A stretch of 64,000 nucleotides of DNA from positions 1,907,430 through 1,971,429 of the forward strand of contig JAESIW010000118.1 of NCBI GenBank assembly GCA_016802295.1, written 5' to 3'. The notes under the pieces were generated by a model. That model was not told the DNA's origin, searched no databases, and saw only the letters and a program-made list of their open reading frames with translations. This document shows positions 34,368 through 47,793 of the stretch, in pieces; positions within the stretch are counted from its first letter, which is position 1; the number at the start of each line of letters is the position of its first letter. The position numbers and the translations under genes are program-made. The stretch comes from Brachionus rotundiformis. Lineage: Eukaryota > Rotifera > Eurotatoria > Ploima > Brachionidae.

Positions 34368-37300
34368 ATGTACAATTTAACAATGAACAACAGCAACTAT
34401 CAATTGTGTGACACATCAGCGGGCTATTGCAAGCCAGGCGTGATTCTGCCAGTGTGGCAGCCGCAAGAGAACGTGTCGATTGGCGACACGGTGGCCCGGG
34501 CTTGTGTGTACGCGCTGGCGCTGGCCTACATGTTCTTGGGGGTGAGCATCATAGCCGACCGGTTCATGGCGGCCATTGAGGTCATAACCAGCCAGGAGAA
34601 AGAGATCAAAGTGACGGACTCGGAGGGCAACAAGCAAATAGTGATGGTGCGCTATTGGAACGAGACCGTGTCCAATTTGACGCTGATGGCGCTCGGCTCG
34701 TCTGCGCCCGAGATCCTCCTGAGCATCATTGAAATATTCGGCAACAAGTTCGAAGCTGGCGACCTCGGCCCGAACACAATCGTCGGCAGCGCGGCCTTCA
34801 ACCTCTTCGTCATCATCGGCTACTGCATTGCTGTCGTGCCGAACGGCGAAATACGCCGCATCAAGCACTTGAGGGTATTTTTTGTGACGGCCGCGTGGAG
34901 CATCTTCGCCTACATTTGGCTCTACATAATCATTGCGGTAATCACGCCCAATTTTGTGGACGTGTGGGAAGCCGTGCTCACATTTTTGTTCTTTCCGCTC
35001 ACAGTCCTGACCGCGTACATAGTCGACAAGAAGATATTTGTCGGCAATTTCCTGCAAAAGAGAATCAAGTCGACCAAGATGGTCGGCGACGAGGAGGCGC
35101 AGAATGCCGAGCCGCTCAAACCGGTCGAGAACATGGAAGCGCTGGAGGCCAACAATCCAGAGATAAAAAACTTCGAAGAGCACCGCAAAGAATACATAAA
35201 CATACTCAAAGAAATGAGACAAAGGCATCCGGACATTGGCGTTGACGAACTACAAAAGCTGGCCGAGGTTGAGATACTCAAGCGCGGTCCCAAGAGCCGG
35301 GCCTACTATCGCATACAAGCGACGCGCAAGCTCATCGGCGGCACTTCTAACGTGCGCAAGAAACTAGAGGTCAAGGACAAAATAGCCAACTCAAAATCCA
35401 AATCAAACCTGGAGAGTTTGATCGAGAGCGATCAAAACACAGTGACTAGCGTTTACTTCGAGCCGGCTCACTACACTTGCTTCGAGAGCGTTGGCTCGAT
35501 TGAATTGTACGTTACACGTCAAGGCGGAGACTTGAACAACACTGTGCTAGTCGACTACAAGACCGAGAATGGCTCGGCCGAGGCAAACAGTGACTACGAA
35601 TACACCGAGGGTAGTCTCGTCTTTTACCCCAATGAGACTAGGAAGCATTTTGTGGTTAAGATTATTGACGATGATGTGTACGAAGAGGACGAGCATTTTT
35701 ATGTTAGATTGTCGAATGCGCGCTACAAAGACACTAGCAACGAGTTGACAGAGCCGAGCGAGACTCTAAGAGTGACTAGTCCCGATTTGGCCACTGTGAT
35801 GATACTTGACGATGATCATGGCGGTGTGTTCATGTTCACCGAGGCCAAGATGGAGGTTATAGAGAATATTGGCGTATTGAGGATTAAGGTGATACGCACA
35901 TCGGGCGCTAGAGGCAAGGTAAAAGTGCCCTATCGCACTGTCGACGGATCGGCCGTGGCCGGACGCGACTTTGAGAAAAAAAATGACATGCTTACGTTTT
36001 ATAATAACGAGGTGGAGAAATACATCGAGATTGACATTGTGGATGATGAGGATTACCAGAAGAATGAGAATTTTTTTGTGCATTTAGGCGAGCCAATAGC
36101 CGAATTGGAGGAGGCTAGTCACAATGAAGCCGGCCGGCCTAGACTCGGCGATCAGAGCAAGATTGAAGTACATGTAAAAGAGAGCAAGGTTATTAAGGGC
36201 ATAGTGGACAAGTTGTTGATAAAGAGCAATGCGGCAGTGCTTGTGGGAACTTCGTCGTGGCGCGAGCAGTTCATTGAAGCGTTTCAGGTGAACGCGGACG
36301 ATGATGATGATGATGATGATGATGGTGATGGCGATGATCAGGATAATAGTGGTCAAGATAATGAACAGAAAGACAGAGAGGACGCGGAGCCTAAGAGACC
36401 GTCTATTGGTGACTATTTGATACATTTTGTATCATTGTTTTGGAAGTTGTTGTTTGCTTTTGTGCCGCCGACTGAGATTTGGGGCGGATGGGCCTGCTTC
36501 GTGGTCTCAATAGTAATTATTGGCATTCTAACGGCCGTAATTGGTGATCTGGCATCCCATTTTGGATGCACCGTTGGTCTCAAGGATAGTGTTACTGCTA
36601 TATCGTTTGTGGCACTTGGAACATCATTGCCAGGTATTTACATTTTTTTCAGAGTTTCAGACAATTTTTGTGTCATTAGTTAAGCCTCTTTTGAAAAGGA
36701 GCGTAAGAGAGTCGCGCAATAATCAAAATAAAGAAATAAAAGCGTCTTAAAAAACTCTATATTTACAGAAGTTGATAAATAGAATAGTCTCTAAGAGATG
36801 AGGAAAATCGTTTATAAAAATCAGAAAAAGAAGAGGACCAAACACTAAACCCTGCGTCACACCTATCTTAAGATTTGTAGGTTTTGAGTTTTAGTTACCA
36901 AGATGAACTATTTGAGATCTATTAACAATCTAATTGAAAAAAAGACCTATAGAATTATTATCAAACCAGATAATTTCAAGATAAGAAGATTTGGGTCAAT
37001 CTAGTCAAAAGCTTTTCTAAAGTCAAAAGTCATAGAGAATTAAAGTTCTTTTTTTAGCAAGATTTAATATACTAAAATGTTCTTGAAATGCAGGTCTGAA
37101 CCTGAATGTCCATTAAAAATATATTGTTAGATTCAAAATAGCTTGAAGTTTTTCAAATAACTGAGATAGCCTATAGTTATTAATGTCTGATTTATTACCT
37201 TTGTTTTTAAATAAAATATTAACAATCGCTAAATTCAAGTCATTTGGAATAGATTTCGATGTCAAGCATTCACTTTAAAGAAGTAGTATTGAGGGGGAAA

Positions 37301-38566
37301 ATAGGTCTGGTAAACCTTTCAATTTCAATAAATGGCCGAATGGCATAATTTTTATTTCATGAATATATTTTTTACCTTTATTAAACTTTTAATTAAGTTA
37401 AGTTAAAGGAAATTTTTTAATTAAAAATGTTTTTAAACTAATTTTTCGTGCTAATTTTTTCTTTAAATAAATTAAACGATAACAAAATTTTATATAAAGC
37501 AATTATATCAGTTAAATGGAATCAAATTATTTTTTTAAAGCACATTACAAAAAAATAAAAGAAATGAAGTATTATATATAACATTTCAATTATTTTATTT
37601 ATAACAGAAGAACGAATAAAAAGGCATTTCTATCCGCTTAATCGGATTTGATTAAGTAATAAAAATTATTGAATCCAAATATGATTAATTATTTTGAGGA
37701 TTATAGTAGTAAAATATAGTTTATGATTTAAAATTTGAGTAGAAAAACTACGGTAAATAATAGACTTCTTTCCTACTACATAATTTTTCTTTAAATATTC
37801 TCTTTAATTCTACTAGTCATAAAGTTCTTTATCTTTGCAATATATATTGTTACAAAATATTTTCAGAAAGATAAAAACATAAACCTTACTTATTTAATTT
37901 AGTTTATCTTAACATTTGAATGACATTTTTAATTTAAAGCTTTACTATAAACATCTAATACTTTTATTCGTCCTATTAGAATATTTCCACAACCAGTGTT
38001 AATAAAACTTAAGCCTAATTGTATTATTAATTGTAAAGCTTAATTGTTTAATAAATTAAATAAAATATAAATCTATACCATTTTAAAATGATAATTAATT
38101 TTTACCAAAAGAACAAATATAAGCTATAAATTTATTAAAAAATTTAATCTTGGTTAAAATATTAAAAAAATTTCCTTATAAAGATACATTTGCAAGCAAA
38201 GTAGCAGCAATACAAGATAAATATGCGGACAGCTCTGTGGGCAATGTGACTGGTTCAAACGCAGTGAATGTTTTCCTAGGAATTGGCTTAGCCTGGATGT
38301 TTGCTTCTGTTTATCATTATTTCAATGGGACGAGATTTGTGGTGGTACCAGGCAGCTTGGCATTTTCAGTGACCATGTTTTGTTCGTTTGCTTTCATAGC
38401 CATTGCAATAATGATGTTTAGGCGAAGTAAGTTTATTGGCGGTGAATTGGGTGGTCCCACCGGTTGGAGATACTTCTCTTCTTTTGTATTTATCAGTCTT
38501 TGGTTGACATACGTTATCTTTTCTTCACTTGACTCCTATTGCGTATTTGAGTTTTTAAAATATTAA
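34368..38566 (+). CDS. Na+/Ca2+ exchanger (NCX/CalX), 882 aa
   Basis: Plasma-membrane antiporter exporting one Ca2+ for three Na+. Exons are 34368-36633 and 38184-38566 with a phase-1 junction rebuilding Asp in ALGTSLP-DTFASK. The intron is 1,550 bp. The alpha-1 repeat has ALGSSAPEILLS (about 108-119) and GSAAFNLF. A basic XIP-like segment DKKIFVGNFLQKRIKSTK lies near 220-240. Two Calx-beta domains form the cytoplasmic loop: CBD1 from about 360 (SVYFEPAHYTC) and CBD2 from about 488 (FMFTEAKMEVIENIG), with acidic Ca2+ sites such as DDDVYEEDEHF. The alpha-2 repeat has ALGTSLPDTFASK and GSNAVNVFLG. A run of nine Asp (about 644-652), encoded by GAT repeats, follows CBD2. No cleavable signal peptide is evident. 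The start is the first ATG, and Met6 is an alternative. Exon 1 is strongly GC-rich against its surroundings; exon 2 is not. Confidence 0.95.
36299..36331 (+). repeat. (GAT)n microsatellite inside the exchanger coding region
   Basis: Tandem GAT/GAC codons encode a poly-Asp run after the second Calx-beta domain. Likely length-polymorphic. Confidence 0.8.
36740..37300 (-). mobile_element. Decayed non-LTR retrotransposon reverse transcriptase in the exchanger intron
   Basis: Minus-strand translation shows RT blocks in order. Near 37200 is IPNDLNLAIVNILFKNKGNKSDINNYRLSQ (compare the K.D..NYRP block); the quoted piece is broken by decay. Next is an FDFRKAFD-like block near 37020, then GVTQGLVFGPLLF and IFINDFP near 36810-36865. 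In-frame stops are frequent and the YADD box is lost (ILFINF). It is antisense to the host gene. Confidence 0.75.
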
Positions 38567-40878
38567 ATTTAATTTCATATTTAATAATTAGATCTCATTA
38601 AAGAAAAGGATAGAATTTTGGTCTAAAGTTTTGTTATTTTTTTCTCTAATAATGAACTTATTTTAATCAGTTCGATGTTCTTTATTCATCCTAATGTCAA
38701 AACAAGTCGAATGAGCAGTTGATTTGAATGAATAGGATTTATATTAAAAATTAATATTATTTTAAAAAGTTAAGAATAATAACTACATTGTCAAGGATAT
38801 AAAAAATAAAGCTAAGATTAGGTTTAATTTCTTTACATTTAAATTTATTTATTATTGATTTATTTATTTATTTATTTATTGTCAAAACCCGAAGCTATAT
38901 TTTAGATAATTTTATTTTTGTAAATAAAATATAAAAAAATCTCTTTATCAAATTTTGAAAATTTTTTCGATTCTTTTTGAAAAAAAAAAATTACAAAAAA
39001 ACTTACCACTTTAGATATGATTTTAATTTCCCTATATTTAACGATTTTTTATTTTTATAAGTGTTTTATTTTTTTAATTAATAAAAGTATTTGAAAAATA
39101 TATTTTTTCTTTTAAATAAAACATTCCTTTAAAAAATTTCTATTTTAATGATTGAGCTAATCTCTGACATTATCTCGTATAGCGCTAATAATATTGTTTC
39201 CGGTATAAAATTTTTTTTACTATCAAATATTTTATGATTTGAATTGTCTTTTCTCAAGAATATTATTTTTCCTGTGTCTATTAGATATTTGCGTAAGACT
39301 TGGTAATTTAATTGCAATCGAAATCTAAGAATAAGTATGACTAATTATTTAAATAAGAAAATTAAATAATATTTTTCATTTGAAAAAAAGATAATTATTT
39401 TTATATGCACATATTTTTTTTCTAATTTCTTTGAATTATAATTATTAGAAGACATAGATGTAAATGAAAACTGATCAAATATTTTTATATGAAATTTATT
39501 TTATTTAAAATCGAATTTTAAAAGTTGTGTTAAATTTGAAAAAAAAACAATAAGTCGAATTCTTATTTTAAAATAATAAATCGTTCATGATACTATATTC
39601 ATTGTATTATCAGTACCGATTTAACTTTAAGAAAAATTTAAGCTCTTCGTCTTGTTTTTTTATAATAAACCTGACAAACCACTTGCCATTGGTAAACATC
39701 TAATTGGCTTTAAAATTTATCAAATAGTATTGATCACTTAACTTGCTTTCTATTGACTAGGTAACAACAGAACTTAATATTGTATTAGTAGATGACAAAA
39801 TGGGCTCTTGAACTTATCTTAAACAACATTCAGTCATTCTTTTTAAGTCGCAGCAAGAACTATTTATTTAATTAAATTTATTTTAATTATGAAAAAAGTG
39901 ATTTTTAAGATTAGGAATACTTAAAAATTAATTTTTGACAACAGATGATTATAAGTTAATAATAAAAAGGTATCTTGACGACCAAGTTTAATAAGAATTA
40001 AAAATTGGTTTCAGAATAATCATTTTTTTAACATTTTTTAACATTTTATAAAACCATATTTAGAATTTTAATTTTAATAGTTTAAAAAAAAACAATTACA
40101 TACAATTGTTATATAACACCTTAAAAAACAATTTCTGAAAAAATAAAAATCATTTTAAACAGATAAGTTAATAATAATAAGTATGAAAAAATATTATTAG
40201 ATACTAGATGATTAATTGAAGAGACACGTTTTGGAGATAAACCTAACAACTCGGCCATCTCATTTTGCTATTTATCATCAAAAAGCTATATTAAGAAATA
40301 ATACTGTACTTCCTAGTAGACCAACTTTAATTTTAACTATATTTGCCAAAATAAAGTAAAGTTTTAGTAGTGTAGTTAATTCAGAAAGAAATTGAAGTTG
40401 GGGAGTATTTAATCTTAGCGTTTTAAGGGCGCAATTAAGTCAAAATTAGAAGATGTTTGAGAATTAATTAGTTATAGTTGTTCAAACATTTGTAAAAGAA
40501 TTTTATAGATAGTTTTTTAATAAAAATTTTAAAAAAGAAAATAATTTTTTTATGTCAAGTGTGATAAATCAAAAAAGTGTTTTTATTTTTTCATTTGAAC
40601 TCAAATTTTCGTATATTCAAACAATTTAAGGACTAAGACAAAAAACGCGTCGTGTCCCATCAAATGTATTATAATAAAATGTAAATATTTTTATGCCTAA
40701 ATGTAATTATAAAACAATAAATCCAAACGTAAACATAGACATAATTTAAAATTTATTAACATCAAGTATCTAGTTCACAAATCCGTTTCATATACTACAC
40801 TTATTCTTTGACTAAACTCTCTTCTAATTTGTAAGACATTTTAGTTTCGTAGATAAATAATCCACTATATATTATTTA
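38567..40878. other. AT-rich intergenic region
   Basis: Holds only the weak candidate exon at 39129-39338. Otherwise A/T runs, with no repeats recognised. Confidence 0.5.
39129..39338 (-). CDS. Weak candidate terminal exon, unrecognised
   Basis: A good-looking acceptor TTATTCTTAG precedes a 69-codon open frame on the minus strand containing IDTGKIIFLRKDNSNHKIF and ending SSIIKIEIF plus stop. No upstream exon with a matching phase could be identified. The composition is AT-rich but has a plausible mix of residues. It may be chance. Confidence 0.2.
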   Translation of the reverse strand: MLILRFRLQLNYQVLRKYLIDTGKIIFLRKDNSNHKIFDSKKNFIPETILLALYEIMSEISSIIKIEIF

Positions 40879-40916
40879 GGGAAAAAAATATAAAATTGTA
40901 TATTTTTAATCAAAAA

Positions 40917-43475
40917 ATGTCAAATATAGCGCCTCCGACCAAACGAATGAAGACAGACTCTTCATCGCCGTCAATGAACAACCCCCAGAAGCCATCGCCC
41001 AGCTATGTTGTACACGCGCGCAATTTATCCGAGTACACGACTGAGACAGACTTGCGCGAAACCCTCGACCGCTACGGTCTCATCGAGCGCATTATACTCA
41101 TGCCTCGAAAGCGTCAAGCACTCATCCAGTTCCAGGAAATAACCTCGTCCATCAACCTAGTAAACGATTCAGCCCGTACACCTATTACCATAGCCGGCTC
41201 AACTTGCTTCTTCAACTATTCTCTCAACCAAAAGTTAGTCAACAAATACGAGAACACAGACAATAATGGCGAGGACGCGTGCCAAGGCGTCGTCCTCTGC
41301 TACACCGTTCAAAACGCACTCTATCCGATCACTGTCGATGTTATAAACACTATCAGCTCCGCTTTCGGCCAAATATACCGAATAGCCATTTCAAAAAAAA
41401 ATGGTGTTCAAGCCTTGGTAGAATTTGCAACTCGAGAGGCAGCCGAAAAGGCTAAAGAAGAGCTCGACAATGCGGACATCTACTCCGGCTGCTGCACTCT
41501 CAAAATAGACTTTTCTAAAGTACTAAATATAGTTATATATATATCTATAACAGATAATTTTTATCACTTATTTAGATTAATACTTTGAAAGTAAGCAGAA
41601 ACGACCAGGATCAGTGGGACTATACGCGAGATTTGGACGCTCAAAGTAGGTTTTTATTTTTTTTTTACATATCGACATTTTTTTTGTCCGATGTTTCAAA
41701 TACGAAATTCCACCTAGGACAATTTGAAAACAAAAATTTTTAAATAAATAATACTTTATTTTATCTCTAACTAATTAATTATATATATTAGTGAATATAA
41801 TTAAATAATTTTGCTGCTAATTATCTTTTAATTAATTAAAAAATGTAAAAAATTGAATTCAGTTATTTAAAATATGAAAAGAGAAATAATATTTACAAAA
41901 TAACTTAGCCTAGAAGATTTTATAGATAATAAATAAATTAAAAATCAACGCCAATTAAGGAGTAAAATAATTGAGTTTAATTTTTTAATGAACAGAAACG
42001 CCCTTGCTACAAACTCCCAAAGATAATCGATCTTCTTATAACTCTCGTCAAGGCAACCCATCTCACAAGTCCTATCACACGAACAGAGCTAACGGCGCCA
42101 ATGGCCAAGCGGACCGCAACGGCTATCAGAGCGGCAAGAAGGACCTGCCCTCGCTGATGAACAACTCGCGCCACAACAGCGACAACCAATTGATCCTGAT
42201 GATAAACAATTTGTGCACAAGCAAATTCAACTGTGATCGCCTCTTCAACTTGCTGTGTCTGTATGGCAATGTGGAACGAATCAAATTCCTGATAACCAAG
42301 GAGGGCTCGGCCATGGCCATGATGAACGCGTCCGATTCAATACTCAACTTCTTGCAGTACATAAACAACGTCTACATATTCGGCAGAAAGATACACATAC
42401 ACGTGAGCAACCAGAACGAGCTGAAGCCGGCGATTAAGCCTGGCGAGCTGCCCGACGGTACTCCCAGTTACAAGGACTTTTCAAATTGCCGCAACAACCG
42501 CTACTCGACCAACGAGACAGCGTCCAAAAACAAGCCAGTCGCGCCCGCCAATGTTCTCCACTGGTTCAACGCGCCGCCCGGCTTCTCCGAACAGGACGTC
42601 GCCCAGGTAACCACTCAAACACACACACTTCTTTTAATAAATAATTTTTTTACTCCTTTATCTATTTTTAAATTTTGTTTGTTTAGCTTTTTCTGGACGC
42701 TGGAGCCAAGGCGCCAACCAAAGTAAAGGTATTCCAAAAAAAATGTAAGTTCTTTATTTGTTGTTAGAATTTAAGCCTAAAAATATACATATAACCAATA
42801 TAAATCTGCAATACTTACACCAAATGCAAAGCACTTACCAACTAAGGCCTTAAATTTGTAATGATCTGATAAATACTTCAGACTTATGAATGCATTAAAA
42901 AAATAGAAAAGATTAATATAATGGCAAAATAATATTCCACTATCTTAAATTAAAATTTTGATCTAACCATTTGAAAATAATTTGTTAGTTTAGCTGATAT
43001 AATATGATAAAATAAAAACAAAATGTTTAAACTTGATTAAATAAACATTGAAATTTGATCTAAAATGAAAAAAGTTTGTCCGAGCAGCTAGCTAGCGCTT
43101 ATTTTGCCATTGGACTCGGCTTAGTACTTTCCATAAAGTATTGCACAAATATTTAAGAGCCTAAACTATACCTTATTAAACAAAATTAGCTGAGAAATCT
43201 ACAACCGGACTTGCTGAATGGAATAATATTGCTGACTGTACTGAAGCTCTCATTCTAACTAATCACACAGATATTGATCATCCATGTAAATATTTCTATT
43301 TTTATATTTTTAGAATTTTTATATTTTGACAAAAATTTTTGACTTACTTTAAAATATAGCTAGCAAATATCCGTACACATTTAAACTGTGCTACTCTGCT
43401 ACACCGATACTAGACAGCACAAATGGCAATAGTCAAAGCTATACTAACTTAAATACTAGCAATAATAGCGATTGA
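40917..43475 (+). CDS. hnRNP L / L-like RNA-binding protein with four RRMs, 517 aa
   Basis: Nuclear RNA-binding splicing regulator; CA-rich RNA is the known ligand of the family. Exons are 40917-41519, 41576-41645, 41996-42606, 42687-42744, 43190-43285 and 43360-43475, all in consistent phase. RRM1 is near 30-105 (VVHARNLSEYTTETDLRETL), RRM2 near 120-205 (VLCYTVQNALYPITVDVI), joined to NDQDQWDYTRDLD as in hnRNP L. RRM3 has FNCDRLFNLLCLYGNVERIK. PSYKDFS-NCRNNRYST, also diagnostic, leads into RRM4 (VLHWFNAP ... SEKSTTGLAEW ... YPYTFKLCYS). The C-terminus is Asn/Ser-rich. An acceptor TATTTAG at 40879 lies 37 nt before the ATG; the next in-frame upstream start would need a non-ATG codon. Exon codons are GC-rich. 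Confidence 0.94.
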
Positions 43476-44110
43476 GAAGTTAATTGGCAAAGCGTTGTCA
43501 AGCTGAAAAACTTATTAGAAAATTATTGTTCAGAAAATAATAACAAAAAAAAAAAGACAATTATATAATTAAAAGCTTTGAATAGCTTTGATTACGCATC
43601 AAAAAATAGTTTGATTGTTTATTTGAATGTAAAATTAGTAGTTTTAATTATTAAAATAATTATCTTATCTTTTTTTTTGATTCTTATTTGAAATAAAATT
43701 TTTAAAAAAATATAACACACACACACACAGCCAACTTAAAACGATCAAAATAAGTTAATAAATTTTTTATGTTACAAAATTATATAAATATACTTATATA
43801 TTATATATATTTAGTATGAAAACAAGAAATTGTATTATTATTATTATATATTCTTCTGTTTTGATGTATTTTTTTTAATTATATCTTTTTTTTTATGTCG
43901 ATGTTAAAGCAACAAGCAAAAATCTTATTGATTATTTCTTATTTTTGATTGAATTTAAATAAAATGCTCGAAAAAAAAGATATTAAAAATTACATATAAA
44001 ACAAGTCTTGAATTAATTATTAAACCCAAAATTTCAAATAAAAATAGACTTTTAAAGCAAAATAAGAATTTATTTCTATATTATTCAATTAAATTATTAG
44101 TGTAGCATTA
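43476..44110. other. Convergent 3' region
   Basis: Between the hnRNP L-like stop and the minus-strand transporter stop. Contains an (AC)n run at about 43714-43728 and AT repeats. Presumed to hold both 3' UTRs. Confidence 0.6.
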
Positions 44111-46157
44111 TCAATTGGCCTCGTTGATTTCGATGTTATCATTCGAGTCTATGTTGTCCATTTTATCCAAACAAATGTCTTGACCATCAAGCCAGCTTAA
44201 TTAAGAAAAAATAAATAAAAATTAGTTTTATTTTGTTTATGTTGGTATGCAAGAATAAAAACTTGTTATGAATGAGCTGTTCGCTGAGATCCTGCTGAAT
44301 CTCTGGACCAAGACCGGACTTGTTTATCTGTGGCAAAACAAGCGTCGATAGGGCGGAAAAAAAACAGCTGATACCAAAAATCAGAAAAGGCAATTGCTTA
44401 GAGTACATGTCACCAAGAGCGATTATAAACGGCGCAATCACTGAGCCCATGCGCGCCATTATCGAACACTTGCTCATGTAGCTTTTGCGCTGGCTTTCTG
44501 GAAAAAAATCATTCGAATATAGTCTTATAATGGCATATGAACAAGCTATTGAAAATTTGGCTATCATTGCACTAGACACTATCAATAACAAGCTTTCTTT
44601 AATTTTTTTTAATAGATAAAAAATTTTATTTTTTAAACTTAATTTAAAAAAGTTTTATTTTACTTGCAAAATAAATAGAGGTACAAAAAATGCCTGAGAT
44701 TGCCATAAAAATAAAATAGAATGTTCGCCTAAAGTTTCGCCTAAGAAGCTTAAATGTAAACAAACTGCTTAGTATTTCAATAAAAGCCGATAGAGCAAAA
44801 GACTCATATGGACTTATGCCCAAATCGTTGGATCTAAGTCCGAGACCATGGAAAATAAAATTATTTATTATCCTTGAGAAAAATTTTTTTAAATATAAAT
44901 TTGGAAAAAAAAAAAAATGAAAAACAATTTACCAATTTAAACCAATTAGCAAAATAAACAAAAAATTTGACTTGGTCAAGCTCATGTGAGATGTGGTTGA
45001 TATCTTTCTCTCTTGATTTTCTTTACTGATAAACGATTTCCACAAAATCTCATCAAATTTTGTCTTGTTCGATTGAGCTATTTTCTTGACAAGTTTTTCC
45101 ATTTTATCATGGTCATTTTTTCTACTCAAGTACTGCAAGGACTCGTCACTAAAGCTTGATAGGAAAATTAATCAGGTTAATTAATTTATTCAAACAGATG
45201 GGATTTATATATTAAGTAATTTACCAAACGAAGAGAAAAAATGGTACACATGAGACCAATATTATGCGAACAAGTTGTTGCCACTCTCTTAAAAAATAAG
45301 CCGAAACCACTAGCACTAGCTGACCAAAAGCAAACACAAACTCGAACGCAAGCGCACAGTACTTTTTACTTCTTTTGTCAATCAACTCCATTGTTAATAG
45401 ATAGCTGTTTACAGATATGCCATGAGAGCCGACAGCAATCAAAAATCGGCCAGTTATTATTATTAGATAATCAATGAGCTTATAGGAGCTAAAGCAAAGT
45501 GTCAAACTGCCCAGAACCAATAGACTCAAACTCAACCACAAGGCTTTTATTTGACCATGTTTTTTTCCAACCTGACCAATCAATATTGATCCGATTACAA
45601 CTCCAGCATAATAAACTGATTGCATAAATGAGCGCCAAATGGCTTTGTCACATACTAAATCAAACTTTTCAATATAAATTATTATTTTATTCTACTAAAT
45701 TATATTTTTTGTTTTAATTAATTAATAAAATTTACTATTATATTATTTTTTTTATAAGAAAAAAATTATTAAATTTACTTGTTCAGTAAGGGTGTTTTTA
45801 TAAAAGGTTTTATCATAAATCCAGTATGAGCAAACTTTTTCGGAGCTATTTGACGAGTTGTTAGTGTAGTGATGACCACACTTTTCATGGTACGGCCGAG
45901 AAGAGTAATAAGACAAACCATCAAATATTCGACTAGAATTGTACTCATAAACGCCACAACTAGGGAAAAAATGGGATCAATTTTTACCAAATTAGTTGCT
46001 TGTTTGTGTACCTGTATTTGGGACTAGCGGCCAAAAACGAGTGAATGTAGCTGGCTATGGGCGGCAGCAAACCAGAAAAACAAAGCAGAATGAATCTGAA
46101 TTTTTGGTACTTGCCAAAACCGTTCAGGTTTTCGAGCATATCCTCTACTTTAGTCAT
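44111..46157 (-). CDS. SLC22-type organic ion/carnitine transporter (MFS), 538 aa
   Basis: Twelve-helix major facilitator transporter of organic cations, anions or carnitine at the plasma membrane. Exons are 46157-46012, 45959-45779, 45664-45225, 45154-44933, 44872-44664, 44596-44263 and 44195-44111; introns are 52-114 bp, all phases agreeing. Residues 1-48 read MTKVEDMLENLNGFGKYQKF...FLAASPKY, typical of SLC22. The large extracellular loop between TM1 and TM2 has N-glycosylation sites (NSS, NNSS, NSS), paired Cys and CSYWIYDKTF ... FDLVCDKAIWRS. GQVGKKHGQ is the TM2-TM3 signature, GRFLIAVGSHG follows, and the later IIRLYSNDFFPESQR is the SLC22 'YT.E.YPT..R' region. The C-tail is acidic. Correct splicing changes the frame of exon 2 relative to its longest open frame. 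Which SLC22 subgroup it belongs to cannot be told. Confidence 0.93.
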
Positions 46158-47793
46158 GTCTAATTTGGTGCATATTCAACACAGAGCGGTAAAGTTTTAC
46201 TCGCTAATTAATCTAATTTAATTTTGGTATATTTTTTTTTATTTATTTTTTGTTTTTCTAAAATAAAACAAAATCAATACATTTTGAATAAATAAACATT
46301 ATTAAAACTAGTTAAATCGATTCTTGGTCACAGAATTATGTCAAAAAATATTTCATAATTTTAAAAGCTAAAAAATTTAATTCTCTTATTTAGTTTCAAA
46401 ATCTTCAGAGATTATAAAACAATTTTTGAAAAATTAAAAAAAAAAAATTTATATATAAAAAATGCTCATATTTCCTGGTTTAATTTTTTTCAATACTCTA
46501 AAGGTTATTTGAGTATGATTAACAAATAAAACTGGATGCATTTGCACAAATGGTCTCATGGTCCACGCTGACTGCGAATAGCTAAAGCATATAATTTTCT
46601 AATTTATGATGATAAACTAAATTACTAATTTGATTTGGAATTATTTTAGGTTTTTTTTATTTATTTTACAATTATTTTAATAAATATGACAAAATTTATA
46701 TAAATGTTTTTAAGAAATGAATCAAGTAAGTATTTACGTCATCATACAATTTCTCATTCAGATTAAACAAATGTATTAGCCATTACTTAATAAATATTTT
46801 AAAAATTTAAATAAATAATTTGATTAAACAAAAATTTCAATTTTGTTAGAAAAATCTTGCTGCTTTTTTTTTTTATATTTTATTAATAAGCTTCAATTAA
46901 TTAGTAAAATGAATCGATTTTTTGCACTCGATTTTGCCATTCATCTTTTTTGAATAAATTAATAGAAAAAAAACGAGAGAGATTAAATTTTATTATTGAG
47001 AAGAATAAAAATTAAAATTCAACATCCATTTATCTAAATATAATTCCATAAGAAAAATGAATATTCATTTTCATCAAGGATTATAATTATTTTAAAACAC
47101 CTACTATCTTTTTAAAATTTAATCAATATTTAAAAAAAAAAATTATTCATATCTTTATTAAAGTTAATAAATTTTGATTTTATTTTAAAATTTAATCTAA
47201 GTAAAATTCACAAATAGCCAAAATTAAATCATTTTTAAAATGAGTAAAAATAAAAGCAATTAATTCACTTCCTTTAGCCTAGTTCTTTATTTTCAATTAA
47301 TAAATTGAATGAGTTTAAATTTTAAGGCCTTAATCAAAGTATCGAATATTCAATCAACACAATTCAAGTTTTCCCAATCGAAAGTCAATTATTTTAATTA
47401 ATAAAATTTTTTTCCAAATCGATAAAAGTTAAAAAATTAAACACATGGAATGGGATCTGCAAAACTCCAATTTTAAATAGAACTTATGTGATTTTTTTCT
47501 TTTCTTTTTTATATTTGGGGAATATTTTTGAATGAGATTTTGGTGCCAAGTTAATTGGATATTAAATTAAAACCAAGTATGTATGTGAGTGTGTGTTCTT
47601 TTCCAATCTGGACCATGCCAATCCATTCTGAACGCTATTTAAACCATTCCGAAACCGAAACGTTGCCAAATAGGTTTTTAATTTAGGAAAAAAAAATTAT
47701 TTTTGTTGCCTTTATATCTGTAAATGCACTTTAGTTTATAGTATTGATTTTTTTTATAATCTTAATTTCTTTAGAATTTATAATTTAAATTAA
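46158..47793. other. AT-rich divergent intergenic region
   Basis: About 1.6 kb between the transporter (minus) and the exon at 47794 (plus); presumably holds both promoters. No repeats or RNA genes recognised. Confidence 0.5.

Noticed and set aside
34416..35228. Long open frame on the minus strand opposite the exchanger
   Set aside because: It is the antisense shadow of the GC-rich exchanger exon; its composition (His/Arg/Val-rich) and lack of splice or start context do not support a gene.
36084..36425. Minus-strand frame with a run of Ile
   Set aside because: The Ile run is the reverse reading of the GAT repeat in the exchanger; shadow frame.
45775..45990. Longest open frame over SLC22 exon 2
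   Set aside because: Splice phase and family motifs (CSYWIYDKTF, NSS sites) show the true frame is another one; this frame reads through the intron.
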